NCBI GenBank assembly: GCA_030039135.1
Contig: JASHQN010000087.1
Coordinates: 1-6,496, forward strand
Length of the DNA stretch: 6,496 nt
Source: Thermoplasmata archaeon
GTDB taxonomy: Archaea > Thermoplasmatota > Thermoplasmata > Lutacidiplasmatales > UBA184
Direction: 5' to 3'
Below are positions 1 to 6,272 of this stretch, piece by piece. The position numbers were made by a program, and so were the translations under genes. Each line of letters opens with the position of its first letter. The first letter of the stretch is position 1. A model generated the notes under the pieces. The model ran no database searches and was not told where the DNA came from. It saw only the letters and a list, made by a program, of their open reading frames with translations.

Positions 1-1
1 G

Positions 2-3000
2 CTCATCGACGGGCGCGATGCGGTCTTCTTCAACTACACGGGTCACTCCGCTTCCGGGACGTTTGCGGGGAGCGTCGACTACGCCATCTTCAACTCCCTC
101 GCCACGAACGGGGTCGCGGCCAGCACCCCGGCCCCGGCCTACGTGGCGAACGGGTTCTCCTACAATCCGCGCGGTCTCCCCGACGACTTCGAGGCGACTC
201 TCGGAGGACCAGGGGGAGGCGCCAACTTCGACCTGCTCTACAGCGACTCGACCTACCTGACGCTCGAGTTCTACAACGCGAGCCTGGACGCGTACGAGGC
301 CGTGCCGTCCGCGTTCAACATGGGCGGGGACACTGGTGAGACGTCCTACGGTGTCAACGACGCCTGGGCCGCGTGGACGGGGGCCGAGGCCTGCGCCTAC
401 TGCGCGGAGCTGAACGCTGGCCCCTCGTTCTCCTACGGGCTCTGGAACATCAGCCCGGCGGCGGCCGAGACCGACTGGGCCGCCCAGACTCGTCTCGTCT
501 ACACCACCCAGACCGCCGACGCGTTCGTCTTCGTCGCGCGGGGGTCGGTCTTCACTTCGTGGACCACGACCAACTGGTCGCTGTTCCAGTGGGCCGCCGC
601 GGACTTCGCGCCCGCCGGCCTCTACACGTCCGCCACGCTGGGCGGGATCGTGATGCCGGCCGGCACGTATACCTTCGTCCTGCTGGAGGCGAACTTCGAC
701 CCGTACGAGTTCACGGAGGACTCCGCGACGTGTACCCCCAACCCGTGCGGCACTCACGGGTTCACGCTCGCTGCCGACACCACCGTGGGGGTCTATGCCC
801 CGCTATGGGCTCTCACTTCCTCGACGCTCGCCGAGGTCACGAGCGGCACCGACGGCTACGGCTACCACCTCCTCGTGAACGACGAGTTCGGCCCGCTCGG
901 TAGCGTGCCCTGCGGGTCGAGCTTCGGGTGCGCGGATTTCCCCTGGTTCGGGACCACGAACGACTACCTGTATCCGGCGTTCCTCGGACTCTGGCTCAAC
1001 GACGTCAGCGACGTCGACATCGCGAGCCCGCCGAACTTCGCCGTTGCCTTCGCGGGTACGGGGCTCGAGGTCGCGCAGCGCTTCGGGACCCCGACCTCGA
1101 ACGACCTCCAGCTCCTCATCAACGACTCGACCGACGTGAAGATCGTCGGGGGAACGATCAGCGGCTGGTGGCTGGCCGCGGCGTACTTCGGCCCCAGCCA
1201 GTCGGCGGCAGCGCTCACGCTGTGGAACACGACCGACGCCGAGATCGAAGGGATCTCGTTCCAGGTCGGCGGGATCGGGGCGTTCCTCTATGGCGGGACC
1301 GACAACACGATCTCGGGGAGCACCTTCGTCACGTCCTTCCCGACCTCGCCGGACCCGTACGCCACCGTTGGGGCTTACTACGGCGCGACCGGTCTGGTCG
1401 AGGCCGACTTCGGCGACGCGTATGCCTACGGCGCGGACGGAGCGGGCTGCAGCTACTGCGACGTGATCTCGAACAACATCTTCGATACGTTCGTCACGGC
1501 GACCCAGCTCCCCTTCGACCCGTACACGGGATTCTCGGCGATCAAGCCGATGAGCTCCGCGTGGAACGTCCCGTTCGAGGCGGGCGAGACGAACATCGTG
1601 GGCGGGGACTACCTCGGCGGGAACTACTGGTGGGACTACGGAACCTACTGGAACCCCTACAACATCGTCCCGGACGAGGAGCTCAATCCGATCGTCTACT
1701 ACGAGTTCGAGATGGAGCACGCCCCGGCGACGTACATCTGCTACTCGGTGACAGAGTACTGCGACTACGGCGGCGGGGACTTCTATCCACTCACCCTCTC
1801 GCCCGTCTACCGGATCACCTTCCAGGAAGTGGGACTTCCGCTCGGTACGGAAGCCGAACCCGCAAAGTGGGGTGTGGCGATCTACGAAACGTATACCGGC
1901 AGCTCGTCCGAGATCAACGAGGATTGGTCCGGGTACGTACTCAACGAGACGACCGTCCCAGGGACGGTGACCCTCAACGAGACGGCCGGTTCCTGGACCT
2001 ACTACCCGTACTCTGGGAACGGCGACTACGCCGCGCCCGATGGCACCGCGACGCTCGTCAACGGCGCGATCGTCGTGACGATCGACTTCGTCGCGGCCTA
2101 CGAGCTAACCTTGGTCGAGGAAGGGCTCCCCTCAGGCGACACGTGGTACGGTGAGGTGGCCGGGGGCCCGAACGACACCGGCTACACCTACTTGACGCAC
2201 GAGGGGGCTATCGTGATCGCCGGGTTGCTCCCGGGCACCTACCTGTTCGACGCGTTCAACAACAACGGCTGGGCGACCACGGTCGCGGTCGGAACGGTGA
2301 CGATCACGGACAGCAATATGCTGGTCGTGCTCGACTTCGTCCGGGAGTACGTGCTGACCGTTCACGCGGTCGGGCTTCCCTCCGGAGTGCCGTACGCATT
2401 CGACTTCGACAGCACCTCAGGAGGGTACGGAGAGCTCGTCGGGACGTACTCGGGCTGGTTCAACCTCACGCTCCCCGCGCTCGACTACACCTGGAGCGCG
2501 GCCGCCGGAGGTTTCCTCGCCATCCCCTCGAGCGGTGTGGAGTCGCTGAGCGGCAACGAGACGATCACGATCACGTTCGAGCCGGCCGCGACGCTGATCT
2601 TCAGCGAAACCGGACTTCCGAGCGGAAGCGAGTGGACCGTCGGGATCGATCAGTCGGGCACCACGACGCTCTACACCGGAACCGGTCGAACGATCAGCGT
2701 CACGATCGCCGCGGGAGACTACTCGTACTCCGTGAGCTCCCTGGGCTACACGGCCAGCCCTTCGTCGGCCTCTGGCACGGCCGCCGCCGGCAACACCACG
2801 ATCCCGATCGTGTTCGCCACGGCGACGGGGACCCTCACAGGGACGGTCGCGCCGAACAGCGCGACGCTGTGGGTTGATGGCTCCAGGGAAACGCTCGGAT
2901 CCGGCGGGGCGTTCTCCGTGACCCTCCCCGTGGGCGCCCACTCGGTCGAGGTCACGGCCGCCGGGTACCTGACCTACTTCAACAACGTGACGATCTCGAG

Positions 3001-3274
3001 CGGCGGCACGACGCCGCTCACGATCAGCCTCACCGCGATCCCTTCCGGCGCAGGGTCGGGCATCGGAACGATGGGCTGGGTGCTCCTCGCCGTGTTGGCC
3101 GCCGTCGCAGTCGCCCTGCTCGCGACCACGCTCGTCTTTGCTCGCCGCGCTCGCCGGCCGCCGCCGCCGTCCCCGTACGCCGGGACGGTTGGGGTGGCCC
3201 CGGGCGTCCCGCCGCCAGCGGGTCAGCCTCCGGCCTGGCAGGAGACGCCCCCTCCGCCACCGGGGCGGTCGTGA
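2..3274 (+). CDS. Thermopsin-family (peptidase A5) multidomain surface protein, 5' partial
   Basis: The frame is open from base 2, so the start codon and signal peptide lie upstream and 1090 codons are visible. The GTG at 143 is internal, because homologous sequence continues before it. Visible residues about 1-128 match the C-terminal part of thermopsin, an acid protease of archaea: a GLPDDFEATLGGPGGG stretch, then VPSAFNMGGDTGETS, which parallels the GGGGN and FGADTAEAA region of Sulfolobus thermopsin as I recall it. A beta-rich segment follows, then a NosD-like parallel beta-helix (about 334-560) closing with GGNYWWDY (near 540). Next come four beta-sandwich repeats with a GLPSG motif (605-942), a PEGA-like domain (943-1013), one membrane helix (about 1024-1047), an ARRARR stop-transfer and a proline-rich tail. 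The topology is outside-facing with a short cytoplasmic tail. Several NxS/T sequons suggest glycosylation. Peptidase activity cannot be judged, because most of the protease domain is missing from the window; a non-catalytic adhesion or S-layer role is possible. Confidence 0.85.
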   Translation, partial: LIDGRDAVFFNYTGHSASGTFAGSVDYAIFNSLATNGVAASTPAPAYVANGFSYNPRGLPDDFEATLGGPGGGANFDLLYSDSTYLTLEFYNASLDAYEAVPSAFNMGGDTGETSYGVNDAWAAWTGAEACAYCAELNAGPSFSYGLWNISPAAAETDWAAQTRLVYTTQTADAFVFVARGSVFTSWTTTNWSLFQWAAADFAPAGLYTSATLGGIVMPAGTYTFVLLEANFDPYEFTEDSATCTPNPCGTHGFTLAADTTVGVYAPLWALTSSTLAEVTSGTDGYGYHLLVNDEFGPLGSVPCGSSFGCADFPWFGTTNDYLYPAFLGLWLNDVSDVDIASPPNFAVAFAGTGLEVAQRFGTPTSNDLQLLINDSTDVKIVGGTISGWWLAAAYFGPSQSAAALTLWNTTDAEIEGISFQVGGIGAFLYGGTDNTISGSTFVTSFPTSPDPYATVGAYYGATGLVEADFGDAYAYGADGAGCSYCDVISNNIFDTFVTATQLPFDPYTGFSAIKPMSSAWNVPFEAGETNIVGGDYLGGNYWWDYGTYWNPYNIVPDEELNPIVYYEFEMEHAPATYICYSVTEYCDYGGGDFYPLTLSPVYRITFQEVGLPLGTEAEPAKWGVAIYETYTGSSSEINEDWSGYVLNETTVPGTVTLNETAGSWTYYPYSGNGDYAAPDGTATLVNGAIVVTIDFVAAYELTLVEEGLPSGDTWYGEVAGGPNDTGYTYLTHEGAIVIAGLLPGTYLFDAFNNNGWATTVAVGTVTITDSNMLVVLDFVREYVLTVHAVGLPSGVPYAFDFDSTSGGYGELVGTYSGWFNLTLPALDYTWSAAAGGFLAIPSSGVESLSGNETITITFEPAATLIFSETGLPSGSEWTVGIDQSGTTTLYTGTGRTISVTIAAGDYSYSVSSLGYTASPSSASGTAAAGNTTIPIVFATATGTLTGTVAPNSATLWVDGSRETLGSGGAFSVTLPVGAHSVEVTAAGYLTYFNNVTISSGGTTPLTISLTAIPSGAGSGIGTMGWVLLAVLAAVAVALLATTLVFARRARRPPPPSPYAGTVGVAPGVPPPAGQPPAWQETPPPPPGRS
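1814..3040 (+). repeat. Four GLPSG-type beta-sandwich repeats plus one PEGA-like domain (protein-level repeats)
   Basis: Inside the surface-protein gene, four units of roughly 80-95 codons begin at about 1814, 2102, 2351 and 2591. Each opens with a hydrophobic strand and a near-identical turn: ITFQEVGLPLG, LTLVEEGLPSG, LTVHAVGLPSG and LIFSETGLPSG. Each of the first three ends in a hydrophobic strand followed by an aromatic or alanine-rich joint (TIDFVAAYE, VLDFVREYV, TITFEPAAT). A fifth unit, about 2828-3040, is different: it fits the PEGA carbohydrate-binding-like family, with a GTVAPNSATLWVDG strand and LPVGAHSVEVTAAGY. The repeats are degenerate in DNA, so this is ancient domain duplication, not recent tandem amplification. 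They probably act as a stalk holding the catalytic or adhesive head away from the membrane. Confidence 0.75.
3071..3142 (+). other. C-terminal transmembrane anchor of the surface protein
   Basis: Twenty-four codons encode an uninterrupted hydrophobic helix (MGWVLLAVLAAVAVALLATT then LVF). A glycine/serine linker precedes it and the basic cluster ARRARR follows, as expected for a stop-transfer anchor with the positive side inside. The remaining roughly 40 residues are proline-, glycine- and alanine-rich and probably disordered in the cytoplasm. Confidence 0.85.
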
Positions 3275-3281
3275 GCCGCAC

Positions 3282-3324
3282 CGCGGCACCGGCCGCGGCG
3301 ACCTCCCGTCGGGCGCGGCACCGG
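3282..3324. repeat. 11-bp direct repeat in the spacer upstream of the HTH-alkyltransferase gene
   Basis: CGCGGCACCGG occurs exactly at 3282-3292 and again at 3314-3324, start-to-start distance 32 bp, which is about three helical turns. Both copies lie in the 127-bp non-coding spacer after the surface-protein stop codon and before the palindrome. They could be binding sites for a regulator on one face of the helix. The spacer is very GC-rich, so chance similarity is a real alternative. Confidence 0.35.
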
Positions 3325-3335
3325 TAGGGCGGAAG

Positions 3336-3357
3336 GGACCCGACATGTGTCGGGTCC
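3336..3357. promoter_or_regulatory. Perfect palindrome (10-bp arms, 2-nt centre), candidate operator
   Basis: Left arm GGACCCGACA (3336-3345), centre TG, right arm TGTCGGGTCC (3348-3357) form a perfect dyad ending 44 bp before the ATG of the HTH_10-alkyltransferase gene. No T-run follows (the next bases are AAGCTAATCC), and archaeal termination normally depends on T-rich tracts, so a plain terminator is less likely. A two-fold symmetric site of this size suits a dimeric DNA-binding protein. The regulator encoded just downstream is the obvious candidate for autoregulation, but this is inference. It could instead act as an RNA hairpin in the leader or at the 3' end of the surface-protein transcript. 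Confidence 0.5.
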
Positions 3358-3388
3358 AAGCTAATCCATCGCGAGGCCTTGAGCCTCC

Positions 3389-3397
3389 AGGAGGAGG
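3389..3397 (+). promoter_or_regulatory. Strong Shine-Dalgarno sequence fixing the 3402 start
   Basis: AGGAGGAGG ends 4 nt before the ATG at 3402, with the GGAGG core at 3390-3394 at a 7-nt spacing. This favours 3402 over the in-frame ATG at 3345, which sits inside the palindrome, has only a weaker GGAAGGG upstream (3331-3337) and would add 19 residues of low-complexity sequence. Confidence 0.8.
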
Positions 3398-3401
3398 ACG
3401 G

Positions 3402-4670
3402 ATGACGGGGTTCGTCGAGGAATGGGAAGTACGACTGGGAGCGGGTCTCGCGGCGTTCTCCCGCCGCTACCCCGACATTGTCTATAGTGCCCGCCCGCTC
3501 GGGTTTCGGTGGGCGATTCGATGCTCGGGCCCGCCCGAGTCGCTCGCACAGCTGCGGGAATCTTCGGCACTGCGCGCCCCTCGCACCGAGCCCGGAGCGC
3601 GATCCGACTCCTCGTTCGTGTTCACCTACGGTCCGACCTCCGCCGAGGTCTCTCTCATTCGAAAGCTCGCAGAGGCGGGAGGCTTTGTGCTGCCCCCGAT
3701 GGTCGTGCGTCAGGGAGAGATGCGAGTGCGACTGCTCGTGGAGGGCCGTTCCGGAACGGGGCCGGCTCCCGCTGGAGCCTTTCCGATGCGACTCGTCTCG
3801 CGGCGGCGCCTGACCGCCGCGCGACTCGAAGAGGAGCTCGAACGTCAGGCTCCCGGGATCCCTCGGCTCACCCCGCGGCAGAGCGAAGTCCTGCTCGAGG
3901 CCGTCCGGAGCGGCTACTACGAGGTGCCGCGTCGCGCGAACGTGATGACGATCGCTCGGACCCTCTCGCTCGGGCGGAGCACCGCGGAGGAACATCTCCG
4001 AGCGGCCGAGTCGGCGGTCATCCGATCGGCGGCACCGCTCGTAGAGATGTCGCGTTCCGCCGGCGCTGTCGACGGCGGGGAACCCGTCGCTCATTTCGCG
4101 CAGTTCTCGTCGGAGCTGGAGCTCTACGTCGATCTGACGCTCCGCGGCGATCGGGTCGCCCAGGTCCGGCTCCTTCGGTCCGCTCCGCGCTCCCGCGTCG
4201 TCCGCGACCACCCCCTTCTCTCCCGCATCCTCGAGCACATCCGCACCGGGGCCGACGATCTGCGCGACGTTCCGGTCGATCTCGACGTCAGCCCGTTCGA
4301 GCGAGGGGTCCTCGAGGAGCTGCGACGGATCCCGCCGGGCGAGACCCGGACCTACTCGGAGATCGCCCGCCGCCTCGGCCGGCCCGGGGCGGCTCGAGCC
4401 GTGGGCAACGCGTGCTCCCACAACCCGGCCGTCGTGGTGATCCCGTGCCACCGGGTAGTGCCCTCCCACGGCGGCATTGGTCGCTACTCGGCGACGGGCG
4501 GGACGGCGACGAAGGCGCGGCTCCTCCTCCGCGAAGGAGCGGTGCCTCGGGGGCCGCAAGCCGAAGGAGGGCTTTCGACGGGGTCTGCCTCCTCCCTTCC
4601 CTCTCCGAGCCGGCACCAGAAGAAGCGATCGGCCGAGACCCCGGAACGAACGAGGGAAGGTGACCGGTAA
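3402..4670 (+). CDS. HTH_10 (Bat-type) regulator fused to O6-alkylguanine-DNA alkyltransferase, Ada-like architecture
   Basis: The protein has 422 residues. Residues 1-150 form an N-terminal domain like that preceding HTH_10 in archaeal bacterio-opsin-activator-type regulators, function unknown. Residues about 156-210 are a clear HTH_10 helix-turn-helix (LTPRQSEVLLEAV, GYYEVPRR, then GRSTAEEHLRAAE). Residues about 228-290 resemble the N-terminal subdomain of Ogt/MGMT proteins, and 291-380 are the alkyltransferase core: the DNA-binding helix with arginine finger ARAVG (R332), N341, the acceptor-cysteine motif PCHRVV (C349, H350) and E378, which together match the human MGMT set R128, N137, C145, H146 and E172. 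The repair half therefore looks active: it would take alkyl groups from O6-alkylguanine irreversibly onto C349. Only one cysteine (C41) lies in the N-terminal domain, so the four-cysteine zinc site of Ada-N is absent. A 42-residue Ser/Pro/Arg tail follows the core. The stop overlaps the transporter start by 11 bp. Methylation-controlled transcription is inference. Confidence 0.88.
   Translation: MTGFVEEWEVRLGAGLAAFSRRYPDIVYSARPLGFRWAIRCSGPPESLAQLRESSALRAPRTEPGARSDSSFVFTYGPTSAEVSLIRKLAEAGGFVLPPMVVRQGEMRVRLLVEGRSGTGPAPAGAFPMRLVSRRRLTAARLEEELERQAPGIPRLTPRQSEVLLEAVRSGYYEVPRRANVMTIARTLSLGRSTAEEHLRAAESAVIRSAAPLVEMSRSAGAVDGGEPVAHFAQFSSELELYVDLTLRGDRVAQVRLLRSAPRSRVVRDHPLLSRILEHIRTGADDLRDVPVDLDVSPFERGVLEELRRIPPGETRTYSEIARRLGRPGAARAVGNACSHNPAVVVIPCHRVVPSHGGIGRYSATGGTATKARLLLREGAVPRGPQAEGGLSTGSASSLPSPSRHQKKRSAETPERTREGDR
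4652..4659 (+). promoter_or_regulatory. Shine-Dalgarno-like sequence for the coupled transporter start
   Basis: GAGGGAAG directly precedes the GTG at 4660, inside the last codons of the alkyltransferase gene. The GAGGG core is 3 nt from the start, which is short, but ribosomes terminating at 4668-4670 could re-initiate here. This supports the GTG at 4660 as the transporter start rather than an earlier codon in the same open frame. Confidence 0.5.
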
Positions 4671-5679
4671 GGGCTCGGCGGCCGACGACCGCCCCGGCGG
4701 GCCTCCGACGGATCCGGACGGCCAACACGACCTGGTCCTGGTGGTGATCCTCGGGATCCTCTGGGGCGCGGCGTTTCCGGTCATCCGGGCGGGGATTGTG
4801 GCGGGCGTGCCTCCGCTCATCTTCGCCTCCGAGCGGTACTTTCTGACTGCGCTCGCGCTCGCACTCATCGCCCTTGCCCTGCGGACGCCCCGACTCACCC
4901 GGGCCGGCCTGCTCTCGCCGATTCTGTTCGGCGGTCTCCTCATGATCGGAGCGTACGGAGGGCTGCTCTACCTCGGCGAGCAGACGACCTCGGGAGGCCT
5001 CGCGGCAGTCCTTACCGCGTCCGCGCCGCTAGCGAGCGCCCTCATCGGGTACCGCCTCCTGCCCGCGGAGCGCTTCGGCCGTTGGGGAACCGTAGGGCTC
5101 GGGGTCGGATTCGTCGGCGTGGCCGTTCTCGTCCTCCCCGGATTGCTCGCGACACGACAGGCCGGGATCGAAGGACCCCTCCTCGTGGTCGCGGCGGTCC
5201 TCGCGTTTGCCACGGGCTCGGTCCTCCTTCGCCGAACGTCCCACGTTCCTCCCGGCTTCGGGGTCCTCTCCCTTCAGTTCGCCGTCGCGGGAGCGATGGT
5301 CGGGGCCCTGGCCATTCTGGGCGGGGAGTCGGCGACTCTCGGGAACGCATCGGTCTCGCTCCCCGCGCTCGCCTTCCTGGTCGTCTTCCCAGGGATCATC
5401 GGCTACACGCTGTACTTCCGGATCCACCACAGCTCGGGACCCACCCGGGCCAACCTCGTGGGCTACGTCAACCCGGTGACCGGCGTGCTGGTCGGCCTGC
5501 TGATCTTTGGAGAGACGGTGACGATCGTGGAGATCGCCGGTCTTGCCCTCATCGCCCTCGGGCTGTTCTTGCTGCAGCGGGATCGACGTCCCCGCGCGGT
5601 GGAGAGGGATCATCCGACGATCCCACAGGCCGAAGCGACGGGGCCGGAGCCCGGCCCCACGCGCTCGAAGCCGGACTAG
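4660..5679 (+). CDS. EamA/DMT-superfamily transporter (10 membrane helices)
   Basis: From the GTG at 4660 the protein has 339 residues, close to the usual 290-310 for the family plus a hydrophilic N-terminal tail of about 24 residues and a C-terminal tail of about 33. Ten hydrophobic segments are visible at roughly 25-45, 53-74, 83-105, 112-134, 142-161, 170-191, 199-220, 235-254, 264-284 and 286-305, giving two five-helix EamA repeats. Typical family features are ILWGAAFPVIRAG in helix 1, the ERY segment at the start of helix 2, TASAPLASALIG in helix 4 and NPVTGVLVGLLIFGE in helix 9. Members move metabolites, often amino acids or nucleoside-like compounds, across the cytoplasmic membrane; the substrate here cannot be read from sequence. 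The frame is open upstream to 4477, but that part is an arginine-rich shadow of the alkyltransferase gene. The 11-bp overlap implies co-translation with that gene. Confidence 0.88.
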   Translation: MTGKGSAADDRPGGPPTDPDGQHDLVLVVILGILWGAAFPVIRAGIVAGVPPLIFASERYFLTALALALIALALRTPRLTRAGLLSPILFGGLLMIGAYGGLLYLGEQTTSGGLAAVLTASAPLASALIGYRLLPAERFGRWGTVGLGVGFVGVAVLVLPGLLATRQAGIEGPLLVVAAVLAFATGSVLLRRTSHVPPGFGVLSLQFAVAGAMVGALAILGGESATLGNASVSLPALAFLVVFPGIIGYTLYFRIHHSSGPTRANLVGYVNPVTGVLVGLLIFGETVTIVEIAGLALIALGLFLLQRDRRPRAVERDHPTIPQAEATGPEPGPTRSKPD

Positions 5680-5737
5680 ACCCGATCGCGCCGTAGAAGG
5701 ACACGGGGCGGCCGCACGGGGAGGACCCGACGGCGAG

Positions 5738-6100
5738 CTAGACCCATTCCGGAGCGACCGTGCGCTCGCCTCCGGCGTCCCCCGTGTTGACCGTGGACTT
5801 CCTCTCAAGGAGCAGGACGTGGGCTTCGTGAGCCGCGACGGGCATATGCTCGACCCCCCGGGGCACCACGAAGAGCTCTCCCTCGCGTAGCCGGACATCA
5901 CGGTCCCTCAGGCGCACCGTGAACTCGCCCTTCGTGACGAGGAAGAGCTCGTCCTCGCTCTCGTGACGGTGCCAGACGAACTCTCCTCTCAGCTTGACGA
6001 TCTTAACGAAGAAGTCATTCACCTCGGCCACGATGCGCGGGGTCCACGTCGTGTCAACCTTGCGGAACTTCTCTTCGAGATTCACCTTCGCGGGTCGCAT
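5738..6100 (-). CDS. Small single-domain cupin protein
   Basis: The protein has 120 residues, starting at the ATG whose complement is at 6098-6100, with GGAGGGGG (6112-6105) 4 nt before it. The opening MRPAKVNLEEKF and the strand PRIVAEVNDFFVKIVKL are typical of a common small-cupin family. Cupin motif 1 is clear: G39, H44, H46, E51 and G58 in GEFVWHRHESEDELFLVTKG. Motif 2 is GELFVVPRGVEHMP with G74, P80, G82 and H85; the usual final Asn is Ala89. H44, H46, E51 and H85 form the standard metal-binding set, so a metal centre is expected. Such cupins may be enzymes or binding proteins and no substrate can be assigned. It converges on the transporter (58 bp between the stop codons) and diverges from the dodecin. 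The frame stays open further upstream to 6448 but that part has no cupin similarity and overlaps the dodecin. Confidence 0.88.
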   Translation of the reverse strand: MRPAKVNLEEKFRKVDTTWTPRIVAEVNDFFVKIVKLRGEFVWHRHESEDELFLVTKGEFTVRLRDRDVRLREGELFVVPRGVEHMPVAAHEAHVLLLERKSTVNTGDAGGERTVAPEWV

Positions 6101-6272
6101 CGCGCCCCCTCCGTCCGACCCAACGGGGAGCGGCCGGGGCCGAATAACGAAGCGGCGCCGGCCGCGGCGGCCGGGAATGGTCCGGAGGGTAACCGCAGGC
6201 GAACACGATGCCGCCCCGTCGTCCGCAGATTCTATCACGGAGAAGCGGAATCGGCCGCGAAGGGGCCCGTCG
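6101..6272. promoter_or_regulatory. Divergent cupin/dodecin intergenic region
   Basis: This 172-bp non-coding stretch must hold the promoters of both neighbours unless either is read from further away. The AT-rich spots are few: GAATAAC at 6142-6148 (on the minus strand GTTATTC, about 42 nt before the cupin ATG) and GATTCTATCA at 6228-6237 (about 36 nt before the dodecin ATG). Both distances suit archaeal TATA elements with short leaders, but neither matches the consensus well. A GC-rich inverted repeat lies between them. The dodecin ribosome-binding site is probably AAGGGG at 6260-6265. Confidence 0.4.
6158..6174. repeat. Inverted repeat with 7-bp arms between divergent genes
   Basis: CCGGCCG (6158-6164) and CGGCCGG (6168-6174) are exact inverted copies separated by CGG. 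The site lies between the two candidate TATA-like elements, where a regulator could act on both genes. The arms contain only G and C in a GC-rich region, so chance is quite possible. Confidence 0.3.

Noticed and set aside
143..145. GTG at 143 as the start of the surface-protein gene
   Set aside because: The same frame is open to base 2 and the residues before it (for example VFFNYTGHSASG and GSVDYAIF) continue thermopsin-like sequence. No signal peptide follows 143, so the gene is 5'-truncated by the window edge.
803..1720. Minus-strand open frame within the surface-protein gene (likewise 2417-3346)
   Set aside because: The composition is charged and low-complexity (Arg, Val, Glu, Asp), typical of an antisense shadow, and the plus-strand frame has clear family matches.
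3336..3357. Palindrome as an intrinsic terminator of the surface-protein gene
   Set aside because: No T-run follows, and archaeal terminators rely on T-rich tracts. An RNA-processing hairpin is not excluded, but operator is the better working idea.
3402..3851. Ada-type N-terminal methylphosphotriester acceptor domain
   Set aside because: Only one cysteine (C41) is present in the first 150 residues, whereas Ada-N needs four zinc-binding cysteines.
4477..4659. N-terminal extension of the transporter
   Set aside because: The segment is arginine-rich, lies over the alkyltransferase catalytic region in another frame, and would add an implausible charged 61-residue tail.
3030..4943. 637-codon open frame on the minus strand
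   Set aside because: It runs antisense across three real genes, is rich in Arg, Pro, Gly and Ala, and shows no recognisable domain. High GC content makes long shadow frames common.
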